Assembly: GCA_035273665.1 (NCBI GenBank)
Contig: DATEOW010000107.1
Coordinates: 1-24,843, forward strand
Direction: 5' to 3'
Length of the DNA stretch: 24,843 bases
From: DATEEW01 sp035273665
GTDB taxonomy: Bacteria > Pseudomonadota > Gammaproteobacteria > Burkholderiales > SG8-39
Shown piece by piece: positions 13,755 through 22,404 of the stretch (its first letter is position 1; every line of letters begins with the position of its first letter). The notes under the pieces are model-generated. The model did not search any database. It worked only from the letters and a program-made list of their open reading frames with translations, and had not been told where the DNA came from. The position numbers were made by a program, and so were the translations under genes.

Positions 13755-16700
13755 AGCTTGTCCGCCTCCAGGGGAGGTGGAGGACGACGGAAATACTTGC
13801 CGAGTTCTCCGCTAAGCATGAGGGAATACGCGGCCGGAATCACGACGAGCGTGAGCAGCGTCGATGTAATCATGCCGCCGATCACCGCTACCGCGAGGGG
13901 TTGATTCGTCTCTGACCCGGCGCCAAAGCCCATCGCCGCAGGGAGGAGCGCAAGAATGATGGTGAAGGATGTCATCAGCACAGGACGCAGACGCGTCGGG
14001 CAGGCGTCGCGTAAGGCAGTATCCACGTCCATGCCTTCGGCGCGGCGTTGATTGCTCAGATCCACAAGCAGGATGGAATTCTTGGCCGCCAAGCCGATGA
14101 GAAGGATTAAGCCAATCATCGAATAGATATTGAGCGTCTGAACACGCATGCCGCCGCCGAACCAAGCGAGTATTTCATTCAGCGGCACTGAAAGCCATAG
14201 TGCAAAAATGCCGCCGACGACCGCTAGCGGTACCGCAAGCATGATGATGAGGGGCTGCAGGAAGGAGTTGAATTGACTCGCCAGCACCATGAACAACAAG
14301 ATGCAGCCCACGGCGAACGCAAAGCGAACATCCTTGATGATCTTGCCCAATTCCTCGGCCTCGCCGACGAATTGCACGCCGTAGCCTAGAGGAAGGATTT
14401 GTTCCGCGGCGCTGCGTACCTTATCCACCGCTTCTCCGAGCGAGACCGTTGGCGTAGCGTAAAAGCTGGCGGCATATTGCAGATCGAAACGGCCGATCAC
14501 CCCAGGGCCGATGACTTCGCTGAACTGCGCCACACTATCGAGACGTATCAATTGCCCGTCGCGGTTGCGCAGATATATCTTGGACAAGTCAGACTGCTGG
14601 GCGAATTCGCCATCCTTGGCTTTGATGCGGATGTCGTAACGCTGTCCGTCGCTAGGATCGTCGTTGTATTTCGCGATGTCTAGGCCGCCGGTCAGCATAT
14701 TCAACGCAAGCGCTACATCTTGCGCGGATAACCCGAAGGCCTGCGCGCGCGTGCGGTCGGGTCGAAGCACGATTTGCGGCAGGTCCAGTTGCAGATCGGT
14801 GTCCATGCGGCCGATGTCAGGGTCGTTCTGCAAGACCCGCTGCATTTCCTCGGCGTAACGGCCCATCTCTTGCAGACCGGGGCCGGTGACCACGAATTGC
14901 AGCGGCTCGCTGCGCGAGCGAGGAATCAGGCTCGGTGTACGTGGGAAAACTTTAACGCCAGCTATGTGCGCGAGATCTTTGCGCAGGCTATCCACCACCT
15001 CTTGCTGCGAGCGCATACCCTGTTCAGCGCGTTCCAGGCGTGCTTTCATGCGCAAGCTTAAAGTGGCTTGATTGACCTGCTGCGCTGAGCTCACCCCGAT
15101 CAGCCCGAACATGGAATCGATTTCCGGATACTTCTGGACGATTTGCTCGGCTTCCGCCAGTTTTTCCGACGTGTAGTGGATCGAGGAACCGATCGGGGCC
15201 CGCAGTCCGAGCCAGATCCGTCCTTCGTCCTGGACCGGCGCGAGCTCTTTGTCGACGCTGCTAAAAAGAAGGAGGCTTAAAGGCACAAGTGCGACGGCGA
15301 TGAACATGACCGGCCACCGCCAGCCGAGGCTTAAGTTGAGAATGCGTCGATAGAAATTATCGAGCCGCTCAAAAAAACGGTCGAGAGAGCGATGCAAACG
15401 GCCGTGTCGCGTTTCCACTTTTAAAAATCGCGAACACAGCATTGGCGTGAGGGTGAGAGAAACGAACCAGGACACAATGACGCCACATGTCACAACGACA
15501 GCGAAGGATTTGAAAAACTGGCCGATGATGTCGCCGATGAAAATCACCGGCGCAAATATGCAGATCAGCGAGAGCGTGGCGGCTAGGACGGCAAAAGTCA
15601 CTTCTCGACTGCCCTTCATCGCCGCTGTGATGGGATCCGCATCCAGGTGCTCGCGATGCCGGAAGATGTTCTCCAGCACCACAATGGCATCGTCGACAAC
15701 TACGCCTACGAGAAGGAGCAGCGCGAGCAATGTGACCGAATTAAAGGTGTAACCAAAGAAGTACATGATCGCCACCGCACCCGTTAAAGAAACCGGAATC
15801 GCAATGGCGATGATGAGCGTCGAGCGAAGGCTGCGCAAAAAGAACAGTACGATGAGCGCGGCGAGAATCGTGCCTTCGATCAAGTGGTTCTTCAGTGAAT
15901 CCACCATCTCGTTGATGAAGATCGCGTCGTTCTGAATGACGGTTAGGTTCATGCCCGGCGGCAACTCGGGACGTATGTCCTCTTCGAGCCGTCGCAATAC
16001 CTTATCGGTGATTTCTACGGTATTGGTGTTGGCAATTTTGATGATGCCCACGCCAACCGTCTGCATGGTGTTGAAGCGGGCGAGTTGGCGAAAGTCGGTC
16101 AGACCATCCTCGATCTCCGCAACATCCCGCAAGCGAATGGGTGCGCGATCGCGGTAGCCAACGATCATGTTGGCGAGATCGTCCAGTTTGTGGAACTCCA
16201 GGTCCAGCTTGACCAGGCTCTCGGTATTGCCGCCGACAAGGAAGCCGCCCGCAAGCTGCAGATGCTCGCGCTGGAACGCTTCGTTCAGGTCTTGCGCGGT
16301 GATGTTGAAAGCCGCCATGCGGGTAGGCAGGAGATTCACGCGTATGGTGCGGTCGCGTCGCCCACCGATACGGACCTCGCCTACCCCGTCGATGGTTTCC
16401 AGTTTCTTCTTGATGACGTTTATGGCGTATTGGTTGAGCTGCTGCTGTGTTCGATCTCCCCAGAGCGTCATCCAGAATATTGGGCTGGCGTTGGTTTCGA
16501 CCTTGGAAATGACTGGAGGGTCCGCGTCCTGGGGTAGACGACGCAACACCTGATTGACCTTCGCTTGAACTTCATTGAAAGCGACATCGATATTCTTGCC
16601 GAGATCGAAGGTGATACTGATATTCGAAATGCCCGGTGTGGAGGTCGACTGAATGTGCTCGATTCCCGGTACGGTGTTTACCGAGCCCTCAATCAAATTG

Positions 16701-16891
16701 GTGACGCTCGCATCCAGCACCTCCGGGTTCGCGCCCTTGAGGTTGGTTTGCACGGAAATGACGGGAAATTCGATGTAAGGAAGCTTGTCGATACCCATGC
16801 GTTGATAAGCGATGATGCCGAACAGCACCAGGACCGCATTGAGCATTACCGCCAGCACATGGCGACGAATGGACAGCTCAGGAAGGGTCAT
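13751..16891 (-). CDS. RND-family efflux pump, inner membrane transporter subunit (HAE-1-like)
   Basis: The 1046-residue protein has the full AcrB/MexF-type plan: a membrane helix at about 12-30, a periplasmic loop with IEFPVISVQTNLKGANPEVL (40-59), a helix cluster from about 340 to 550, a second periplasmic loop, and a final cluster from about 870. The proton-relay residues are present: Asp400-Asp401 in LLLLVGVVVDDAIVVLENI and Lys937-Asn938 in LIGLAAKNSILLVDL. The methionine-rich metal path of CusA is not apparent, so organic compounds are the likelier substrates; the actual ones are unknown. Its start overlaps the adaptor stop by ATGA. No TolC-like outer membrane channel is encoded here, so one from elsewhere must serve. 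Confidence 0.94.
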   Translation of the reverse strand: MTLPELSIRRHVLAVMLNAVLVLFGIIAYQRMGIDKLPYIEFPVISVQTNLKGANPEVLDASVTNLIEGSVNTVPGIEHIQSTSTPGISNISITFDLGKNIDVAFNEVQAKVNQVLRRLPQDADPPVISKVETNASPIFWMTLWGDRTQQQLNQYAINVIKKKLETIDGVGEVRIGGRRDRTIRVNLLPTRMAAFNITAQDLNEAFQREHLQLAGGFLVGGNTESLVKLDLEFHKLDDLANMIVGYRDRAPIRLRDVAEIEDGLTDFRQLARFNTMQTVGVGIIKIANTNTVEITDKVLRRLEEDIRPELPPGMNLTVIQNDAIFINEMVDSLKNHLIEGTILAALIVLFFLRSLRSTLIIAIAIPVSLTGAVAIMYFFGYTFNSVTLLALLLLVGVVVDDAIVVLENIFRHREHLDADPITAAMKGSREVTFAVLAATLSLICIFAPVIFIGDIIGQFFKSFAVVVTCGVIVSWFVSLTLTPMLCSRFLKVETRHGRLHRSLDRFFERLDNFYRRILNLSLGWRWPVMFIAVALVPLSLLLFSSVDKELAPVQDEGRIWLGLRAPIGSSIHYTSEKLAEAEQIVQKYPEIDSMFGLIGVSSAQQVNQATLSLRMKARLERAEQGMRSQQEVVDSLRKDLAHIAGVKVFPRTPSLIPRSRSEPLQFVVTGPGLQEMGRYAEEMQRVLQNDPDIGRMDTDLQLDLPQIVLRPDRTRAQAFGLSAQDVALALNMLTGGLDIAKYNDDPSDGQRYDIRIKAKDGEFAQQSDLSKIYLRNRDGQLIRLDSVAQFSEVIGPGVIGRFDLQYAASFYATPTVSLGEAVDKVRSAAEQILPLGYGVQFVGEAEELGKIIKDVRFAFAVGCILLFMVLASQFNSFLQPLIIMLAVPLAVVGGIFALWLSVPLNEILAWFGGGMRVQTLNIYSMIGLILLIGLAAKNSILLVDLSNQRRAEGMDVDTALRDACPTRLRPVLMTSFTIILALLPAAMGFGAGSETNQPLAVAVIGGMITSTLLTLVVIPAAYSLMLSGELGKYFRRPPPPLEADKL

Positions 16892-18021
16892 GTTGCCCCT
16901 GGTTTTGGTGGGGGCGCTTTCTCTGCGGCCGCGGGTAAACTTTGATCCTGTTTGACAGACACCTTCGCATCCGCGGTAAGAAACCCGGCGCCTGCGCGAG
17001 CAACCGTCTCTCCGCCGGTGAGCCCGTCCAGGACTTCCACCATTCCATCCGACTTCGAACCCGTGCGGACCAGGCGTTGTTCGGCTTTGCCATCACGAAC
17101 GAGATAAACCACTTTGCCGATGGGGCGCAAGACGACGCTTTCCTCCGGGACTAAAACGGCGTTCTCTTTGCGGCTGGTCACCACTTTTGCGTTGACCGTT
17201 CCGCCGCCTCGGAAATGGCCATTGTTTTGGAAGCGCACGATCACATCCAGTGCGCGGCTCGTCTCAGTGATGGAGGGACGTATCTCATCGATGTTCGCGG
17301 TCAAGGTGACATCGGGCGCCAGCGGAGACGAGAGCTGCACGCTCTGTCCGATTTGCAAGCGCGGGGCGGCGCTTTCCGGGAACGGCAGCCGTACACGCAT
17401 CAGCTCTCGGCCGACCAACTTGAATAACGGGTCGCCGACTTTGACGTATTCGCCCGGCGAGATCATTCGCTCTTCCACGGCGCCTTGCAGCGGTGACAGT
17501 ATCCGCGACTTGCTAAGCGCATTCTGGTTCGCATCGAGTTGCGCGCGCGCCCCGGCGAGTTGTTGACGCAAGGCGTTGCGTTGCGCGATCGATTCGTCTG
17601 CAGCGTTCTGCGAAATGAAATTTTCCGTAACCAATTTCTGTTGGCGCTGAACGATGCGTTCCTGGTTGGCCAGTAGCGCTTCGAGTCGTGCCACTTCCGC
17701 AGCGTCGCTACGTCGTTGGATGGCAAGGTCCATCGAATCGATTTCCGCGAGCAACTGACCTTTTTGCACCGTTTTGCCGACCTCCGTCATCACGCGAGTG
17801 ACCCGGCCGGATACTTCAGCCGCGATCAAAGGATCGAAAATGTTCTCCACAGATCCGACTGAGGTTTCGGTCGATTCGAGCGGTTGAACAACCGCCTGTG
17901 CAACCGTGATCAGCGTCGGTTGCGGCCCCTTGCCTTGCTTAGCGGTGTGCTCGCCGCAACTGGTCGAGAGAACGCTCAAGCTGAGCATGATTGCGAAGGT
18001 GCCGAACCAGCGTGCTTTCAT
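16888..18021 (-). CDS. RND efflux periplasmic adaptor (membrane fusion protein), putative lipoprotein
   Basis: The 377-residue HlyD/AcrA-type adaptor has a signal sequence with a marginal lipobox (LSTSC, Cys22), so it may be lipid-anchored in the inner membrane. Family features are ESTETSVGSVENIFDPLIAAEVSGRV and VGKTVQKGQLLAEIDS before an alpha-helical hairpin (about 95-150, with many Gln, Arg and Ala), then the second lipoyl half around ISPGEYVKVGDPLF. Beta-barrel and membrane-proximal domains follow. It bridges the pump and an outer membrane channel. The ATG at 18021 is preceded by AAGGA. It is first in the two-gene operon, behind the promoter at 18087-18116. Confidence 0.92.
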   Translation of the reverse strand: MKARWFGTFAIMLSLSVLSTSCGEHTAKQGKGPQPTLITVAQAVVQPLESTETSVGSVENIFDPLIAAEVSGRVTRVMTEVGKTVQKGQLLAEIDSMDLAIQRRSDAAEVARLEALLANQERIVQRQQKLVTENFISQNAADESIAQRNALRQQLAGARAQLDANQNALSKSRILSPLQGAVEERMISPGEYVKVGDPLFKLVGRELMRVRLPFPESAAPRLQIGQSVQLSSPLAPDVTLTANIDEIRPSITETSRALDVIVRFQNNGHFRGGGTVNAKVVTSRKENAVLVPEESVVLRPIGKVVYLVRDGKAEQRLVRTGSKSDGMVEVLDGLTGGETVARAGAGFLTADAKVSVKQDQSLPAAAEKAPPPKPGAT

Positions 18022-18075
18022 GAATTCCTTCTAGGTAGGCCGTTTATTAGCTGTCCGCCGAACATGATTTCTGGG

Positions 18076-18086
18076 CCTCGGCGAGG
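18076..18086 (-). promoter_or_regulatory. Inverted repeat at the predicted RND operon transcription start (possible operator)
   Basis: CCTCG-G-CGAGG, a perfect 5-bp inverted repeat around one base, directly follows the -10 hexamer and covers the expected start of transcription. This is where a repressor would block the promoter. It could also be a small hairpin at the mRNA 5' end. No regulator gene is adjacent. Confidence 0.35.
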
Positions 18087-18116
18087 ACGCTAGCAGGGGC
18101 CGCCATCAACGGTCAA
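18087..18116 (-). promoter_or_regulatory. Predicted sigma-70 promoter of the RND efflux operon
   Basis: Read on the - strand: TTGACC (18116-18111) as -35, an 18-base spacer, and an extended -10 TGCTAGCGT with the hexamer TAGCGT at 18092-18087. The -35 is five of six, the -10 weaker but helped by the TG. It lies 66 bases before the adaptor start codon. Two inverted repeats flank it, one just after the -10 and one upstream of the -35. Confidence 0.5.
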
Positions 18117-18133
18117 GCATGGCCGCTTCTATC

Positions 18134-18143
18134 AGAGCGCTCT
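18134..18143. repeat. Perfect 10-bp palindrome AGAGCGCTCT upstream of the RND promoter
   Basis: AGAGCGCTCT lies 17 bases upstream of the predicted -35 and about 27 bases after the lysA stop codon. It could be a regulator binding site. It is not followed by a T run, so it is not a good terminator for lysA. Confidence 0.35.
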
Positions 18144-18169
18144 AGGCGGTGGCGGTTCCGCAAAGATGT

Positions 18170-19423
18170 TTACCGCGGGAGCTTTTTTTCCCCGGCAAAC
18201 AGCGCGGCGACGTCTTCGCGCTCGCGCACGACATGCACGGACGCTTGATCTACCATGACCTCCGCTGCGCGCGGGCGAGTGTTGTAGTTAGAACCCATGG
18301 ACATGCCATAGGCCCCCGCAGACATGATCGCGAGAAGATCGCCTTCAGCGAGATCCAATTGACGCGATTTCCCTAAAAAATCGCTGCTCTCGCAGACCGG
18401 ACCGACAACGTCATAGACATTGCCACTACCGACTCGCGCGCGAACGGGGACGATGTCATGCCAGGCATCGTAAAGCGAGGGCCGCATCAAATCATTCATC
18501 GCGGCGTCGATCACCGCAAAGTTGCGATCAACGTTGTGCTTGAGATATTCAACGTGGCTGAGTAATACACCGGCATTGCCAACCAGCGCACGCCCAGGCT
18601 CAAATAGAATCTTGTACTGTCGCGCACGGCGGCCCAGACGCCCGACCAGCGCTTCAATGTACGTCGCTACAGCGGGAGGTTGCTCATCCCGATAACGAAT
18701 GCCCAGCCCACCGCCGAGATCGAGGTGATGCAAAACGATGCCCTTGGATTCGAGTTGGTCCACCAGTTCCAGTAACTTGTCGAGCGCCTCGACGAAGGGC
18801 GCGGTATCGGTCAGTTGCGAACCGATGTGGCAATCGATACCGACGACGCGCAAATGCTTCGATGCCGCCGCCCGCGAATACAGTGAAATTGCTTCGGCAT
18901 AGGGTATGCCGAATTTGTTTTCTTTTAGGCCTGTGGAAATATAGGGATGAGTTTTGGCATCGACGTCGGGATTCACGCGGAAGGACACGGCCGCCGTTTT
19001 GCCCATCTCGGCGGCTACACTTTCAATGCGCACCAATTCCGCAGCGGACTCGACGTTGAAGCACATGATGTTCGCTTGCAGCGCCTGCCCTATTTCCGCG
19101 CGGCTTTTTCCGACGCCTGAAAAAACAACTTTGGCCGGATCGCCGCCTGCAGCAATAACGCGAGCCAATTCACCGCCGGATACGATGTCAAACCCCGCGC
19201 CAAGTTTGGCGAATAAATTGAGGATCGCCAGGTTGGAATTCGCTTTCATGGCGTAACAGATCAAATGATCGTAGCCGGCTAGCGGGTTAGCAAAACTGTT
19301 AAAGGCCTCTACGAGCGCCCGACGAGAATAAACAAAGCAAGGCGTGCCAAACTGCGCAGCGATGGCGCTAAGCGGGACAGCTTCGGCGTGCAATTCGCCA
19401 TGCTGAAGGTGGAAGGCGGACAT
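18170..19423 (-). CDS. lysA: Diaminopimelate decarboxylase LysA
   Basis: The 417-residue PLP enzyme converts meso-diaminopimelate to lysine, the last step of lysine synthesis. It is a fold-type III decarboxylase: PLP lysine Lys60 in CYAMKANSN, the HIGSQ motif at 199-203, glycine-rich LDLGGGLGI (234-242), EPGR (275-278), catalytic Cys344 in GPVCESSDFLG and the C-terminal AGAYGMSMGSNYN (369-381). Length and motifs are normal. The ATG at 19423 comes 5 bases after the lptM stop, so the two form one operon. Downstream, 148 bases lead to the RND adaptor gene, holding the latter's promoter. Confidence 0.97.
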   Translation of the reverse strand: MSAFHLQHGELHAEAVPLSAIAAQFGTPCFVYSRRALVEAFNSFANPLAGYDHLICYAMKANSNLAILNLFAKLGAGFDIVSGGELARVIAAGGDPAKVVFSGVGKSRAEIGQALQANIMCFNVESAAELVRIESVAAEMGKTAAVSFRVNPDVDAKTHPYISTGLKENKFGIPYAEAISLYSRAAASKHLRVVGIDCHIGSQLTDTAPFVEALDKLLELVDQLESKGIVLHHLDLGGGLGIRYRDEQPPAVATYIEALVGRLGRRARQYKILFEPGRALVGNAGVLLSHVEYLKHNVDRNFAVIDAAMNDLMRPSLYDAWHDIVPVRARVGSGNVYDVVGPVCESSDFLGKSRQLDLAEGDLLAIMSAGAYGMSMGSNYNTRPRAAEVMVDQASVHVVREREDVAALFAGEKKLPR

Positions 19424-19428
19424 GCTTA

Positions 19429-19551
19429 CTACTTTGACTTATTATCGGCTTTGGCGGCCGGCGCTTCTGCAGGGGGCAGATACAGCGGACCCTTGGTCCC
19501 GCATGCTTGCAGGGCCAAAAGCAACATTAGAAGGAAGAGCGTTCGACGCAT
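19429..19551 (-). CDS. lptM: Small lipoprotein LptM (YifL family)
   Basis: A 40-residue reading frame starts at ATG 19551 and ends at TAG 19429, with TAA directly behind. Translation shows a lipoprotein signal MRRTLFLLMLLLALQAC with lipobox LQAC (Cys17), then GTKGPLYLPP, the signature of LptM/YifL (C-G-x-K-G-P-L-Y-x-P), then an Ala/Lys-rich tail. In E. coli LptM supports oxidative maturation and assembly of the LptD lipopolysaccharide translocon in the outer membrane. Its place just before lysA and divergent from cyaY is a typical proteobacterial order, which strengthens the call. Short genes like this are easily missed. Confidence 0.9.
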   Translation of the reverse strand: MRRTLFLLMLLLALQACGTKGPLYLPPAEAPAAKADNKSK

Positions 19552-19616
19552 GGGGCAAGGTGTGAATCGGAAGCCGGAATCATACACAGAAGCTAGACCT
19601 CGCGGCGAGACTAGAA

Positions 19617-19940
19617 ATGAGTGAATTGAGCGAAGAGGACTTCAACCGATTGGCCGATGCGGAGTTGATCCGTATCGAGCAGGCCATCGAGGCGAGCGGC
19701 GTCGACGCAGACATCGAGTTGAAAGATGGCGGTGTGTTGGAAGTCGAATTCAACGACGGCAGCAAAATGATCATCAATCGCCATGGCGTCGCGCGCGAGA
19801 TTTGGGTGGCGGCCCGCTCCGGGGGCCACCATTTTCGCTATGTGGATGGCGTTTGGAAGCATACCCGCCAGGACATAGAATTGTTCGCAGCCCTTTCGCG
19901 CGACCTGAGCCTGCAATCAGGCGAAACCGTTCAACTCTAG
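19617..19940 (+). CDS. cyaY: Iron-sulfur cluster assembly regulator CyaY (bacterial frataxin)
   Basis: The 107-residue protein fits frataxin: an acidic first helix (SELSEEDFNRLADAELIRIEQAIEASG), then DADIELKDGGVLEVEFNDGSKMIINRH, and REIWVAARSGGHHFRYVDGVW, with the conserved NRH and W residues. CyaY binds iron through the acidic ridge and modulates the cysteine desulfurase IscS during Fe-S assembly in the cytoplasm. It is divergent from lptM-lysA across 65 bases and converges on mrcA with a shared CTAG (19937-19940) that encodes both TAG stops. Confidence 0.95.
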   Translation: MSELSEEDFNRLADAELIRIEQAIEASGVDADIELKDGGVLEVEFNDGSKMIINRHGVAREIWVAARSGGHHFRYVDGVWKHTRQDIELFAALSRDLSLQSGETVQL

Positions 19941-22279
19941 AAAAGTTGTTCTTGAACTTCCTCTGAACTTTGTCCCCCGGAGTCGACCTCCGGCGGTAAT
20001 GCGGCGCGGGGTTGGAATTCTTGGTAGAAGTATTCCGTCATGCCGCCGGCGCTTTGCAAGCCGGTGTTGGGATCGATTTGAACCGCAACGACGCCCTCCG
20101 GCATGATTAACTGCCGTTCCGGCACGCCTTTCAGTGCTTGTTCCATATACCCCATCCAGATCGGCAATGCGGCAACGCTCCCGGTTTCATTGGCGCCCAG
20201 TTTTTTCGGTTGATCAAACCCAATCCACGACACGGCGACGAGCGCAGGGCTGTAGCCTGCAAACCAGGCATCCACGTTGTCATTGGTCGTACCCGTCTTG
20301 CCTGCGAGATCCTGCCGGCCCAACGAGGCTGCCCGCGCTGCGGTACCGTAACGTACGACGTCGTGCATCATGCTATCCATGATGTAAGCATTCCGCAGAT
20401 CGATCACACGCAGGCTTTCGTCTCCGGCGCGTTGCGGTTTGCTTTGCAGTAGGACATTGCCGCGATCATCGACCACCTTTTCGATGAGGTAGGGCTCAAG
20501 CCGGTAACCACCGTTCGCGAATACGCCATAAGCACGAACCATCTGCCAAGCGGTCACCGATCCCGCACCGAGCGCCATCGTCAAATAAGGCGGATGCCGT
20601 TCGGCTTCGAAGCCGAACCTCGTCACATAGTCTTGCGCGTATTGCGGACCGATGGCACGCAAGATCCGCACGGACACCATATTTTTAGATTTGGCGAGCG
20701 CACTGCGAACACGCATAGGCCCATCGTATTTGCCGTCGTAGTTTTTGGGTTCCCAAACTTGCCCGCCGGTCAACGCTGCATCGATGGTGAAGGGCGCATC
20801 GATGAAAATCGTCGCGGGAGTGAAGCCTTTCTCCAAGGCCGCGGAATAAATAAAAGGTTTGAAAGACGAGCCGGGTTGACGCCACGCCTGGGTCACATGG
20901 TTGTATTTGTTGCGTCCGAAGTCGAAGCCGCCGACCAGCGCCCGGACCGCACCGTTTTGCGGATCCATGGAAACGAACGCGGCCTCGGCGTCCGGCATTT
21001 GCACCACGCTCCACGCGCCCTTCTCGTCCTGCTGCACACGAATGATCGCGCCTCGCCGCACTCGCTTATTCGCAGCCGTCTTCTCGCTCAGCGCAGATTG
21101 CACAAAGCGGATTGCATCGCCGGTGAGCACGAGCGTCTCGGCTCCGCGCCTTGCTTTGACTTGTTTTGCGTTCGCTTCGATGACGACGGCGCTAAGCAGG
21201 TCATCGCTATCGGAATGTTCCTGCAAGACCTCATCGATGGCCTCGTCGGACAAAGCCCCTGCTGGAAGATTTACATAGGCTTCCGGTCCGCGATAACCAT
21301 GACGGCGGTCATAGTCCAATACGCCCTTGCGCAAAGCGCGATACGCGGCTTCCTGATCTTTTGCCGTGAGTGTCGTGTACACCCGGTAGCCCTTCGTGTA
21401 CACATCATCCGGATGCCGGTCATAAATAATCTGCCGGACAATCTCGGCGGCGTACTCTGCATGCGCGGGAAAGTCGTCTACACCCCGCTTGACTCGAATC
21501 GGCTGCTTTTGCGCTTCTTCGTACTCTTGTTTATTCAAAAACTGCAGTTCATACATCCGGCGCAGCACATATAGCTGCCTTTCCTTGGCCCGCTTGGGAT
21601 TGACCGCCGGATTCAGGGTGGAGGGGGCTTTCGGTACGCCGGCAAGGATAGCTGCCTCCGCGACGCTAAGTTGATCCAAGGGTTTGCCGAAATAGGTTCG
21701 AGATGCCGCGGCGAAGCCATAAGCCCGCTGCCCCAAGTAAATTTGGTTGATGTAAAGCTCGAGAATTTGATCTTTTGAGAGGCCGCGCTCGATCTTGAAC
21801 GCCAACAAAGCCTCGTTCAGCTTCCGTTTCCAGGTTTTTTCACTCGAAAGAAAGAAATTTCTCGCGACCTGCATGGTGATAGTGCTGGCACCCTGTCGCT
21901 TGTCGCCTGTGACAAGGTTGCTATACGCGGCTCTTATGACGCCGACATAATCAATGCCCTGATGTTGGTAAAAACGTTCGTCTTCCGCAGCAAGGATCGC
22001 GCGCTTCATCAGGTCGGGTACTTCGTCGATGCGCACTACGGCTCGGCGTTCTTCGCCGAATTCCCCGATTTGTATGCCGTCTGCCGTATAGACGCGGAGC
22101 GGGACTTTAGGCCGGTAATCGGCGAGCGCGTCGATCGAGGGCAGACCTGGATAGGTCAGCAAGAGGATGTAGCAAAGGAGAAGAAGCGTGATGACTGCAC
22201 AGCCGGCGAGCACTGCGAGCGGGAATTTGAACCAAGCTAACCACTTCAATGGAAAAGACCTTTCAGTTGGGAACGGCAT
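19937..22279 (-). CDS. mrcA: Penicillin-binding protein 1A (bifunctional transglycosylase/transpeptidase)
   Basis: The 780-residue class A PBP builds and crosslinks peptidoglycan. After a short cytoplasmic tail comes one membrane helix (about 20-43). The GT51 glycosyltransferase domain shows the catalytic glutamate Glu99 in AAEDERFYQHQGID, then RQGASTITMQVARN (128-141). The transpeptidase domain has Ser471 with Lys474 in PGSSFKPF, SKN at 531-533 and KTGT at 661-664. The insert between the domains (about 270-440) includes an OB-like region usual for proteobacterial PBP1A. The ATG at 22279 is used; a TTG at 22249 behind GAAAGG is a reasonable alternative, and a TTG at 22300 is less likely. It is divergent from pilM, a common gamma- and betaproteobacterial arrangement. 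Confidence 0.95.
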   Translation of the reverse strand: MPFPTERSFPLKWLAWFKFPLAVLAGCAVITLLLLCYILLLTYPGLPSIDALADYRPKVPLRVYTADGIQIGEFGEERRAVVRIDEVPDLMKRAILAAEDERFYQHQGIDYVGVIRAAYSNLVTGDKRQGASTITMQVARNFFLSSEKTWKRKLNEALLAFKIERGLSKDQILELYINQIYLGQRAYGFAAASRTYFGKPLDQLSVAEAAILAGVPKAPSTLNPAVNPKRAKERQLYVLRRMYELQFLNKQEYEEAQKQPIRVKRGVDDFPAHAEYAAEIVRQIIYDRHPDDVYTKGYRVYTTLTAKDQEAAYRALRKGVLDYDRRHGYRGPEAYVNLPAGALSDEAIDEVLQEHSDSDDLLSAVVIEANAKQVKARRGAETLVLTGDAIRFVQSALSEKTAANKRVRRGAIIRVQQDEKGAWSVVQMPDAEAAFVSMDPQNGAVRALVGGFDFGRNKYNHVTQAWRQPGSSFKPFIYSAALEKGFTPATIFIDAPFTIDAALTGGQVWEPKNYDGKYDGPMRVRSALAKSKNMVSVRILRAIGPQYAQDYVTRFGFEAERHPPYLTMALGAGSVTAWQMVRAYGVFANGGYRLEPYLIEKVVDDRGNVLLQSKPQRAGDESLRVIDLRNAYIMDSMMHDVVRYGTAARAASLGRQDLAGKTGTTNDNVDAWFAGYSPALVAVSWIGFDQPKKLGANETGSVAALPIWMGYMEQALKGVPERQLIMPEGVVAVQIDPNTGLQSAGGMTEYFYQEFQPRAALPPEVDSGGQSSEEVQEQLF

Positions 22280-22336
22280 TATAGGCAGCTGGTACCACAA
22301 GATAAACGTGAAAAACTACAGCGACCTATCCGGTAC

Positions 22337-22366
22337 TTGTTGCTAGGATTTCAACCAAACTATAAA
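22337..22366 (+). promoter_or_regulatory. Predicted promoter of the pilMNOP operon
   Basis: The -10 candidate TATAAA (22361-22366) is five of six to consensus, with TTGTTG (22337-22342) 18 bases upstream as a modest -35. It sits 38 bases before the pilM start codon in the gap shared with divergent mrcA. Confidence 0.5.
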
Positions 22367-22390
22367 TACAACGCCTAACTATTCGTTCAC

Positions 22391-22397
22391 AAAGGGA
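22391..22397 (+). promoter_or_regulatory. Ribosome binding site that supports the TTG start of pilM
   Basis: AAAGGGA lies 7 bases upstream of the TTG at 22405. The next in-frame ATG (22447) would cut into the conserved FGMDISS motif, so TTG is the real start. Confidence 0.7.
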
Positions 22398-22404
22398 TTT
22401 TCTC

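Noticed and set aside
20594..21574. Long + strand open frame of 326 codons opposite mrcA
   Set aside because: Antisense shadow of the PBP1A gene; the translation is rich in His and Arg and shows no recognisable domain.
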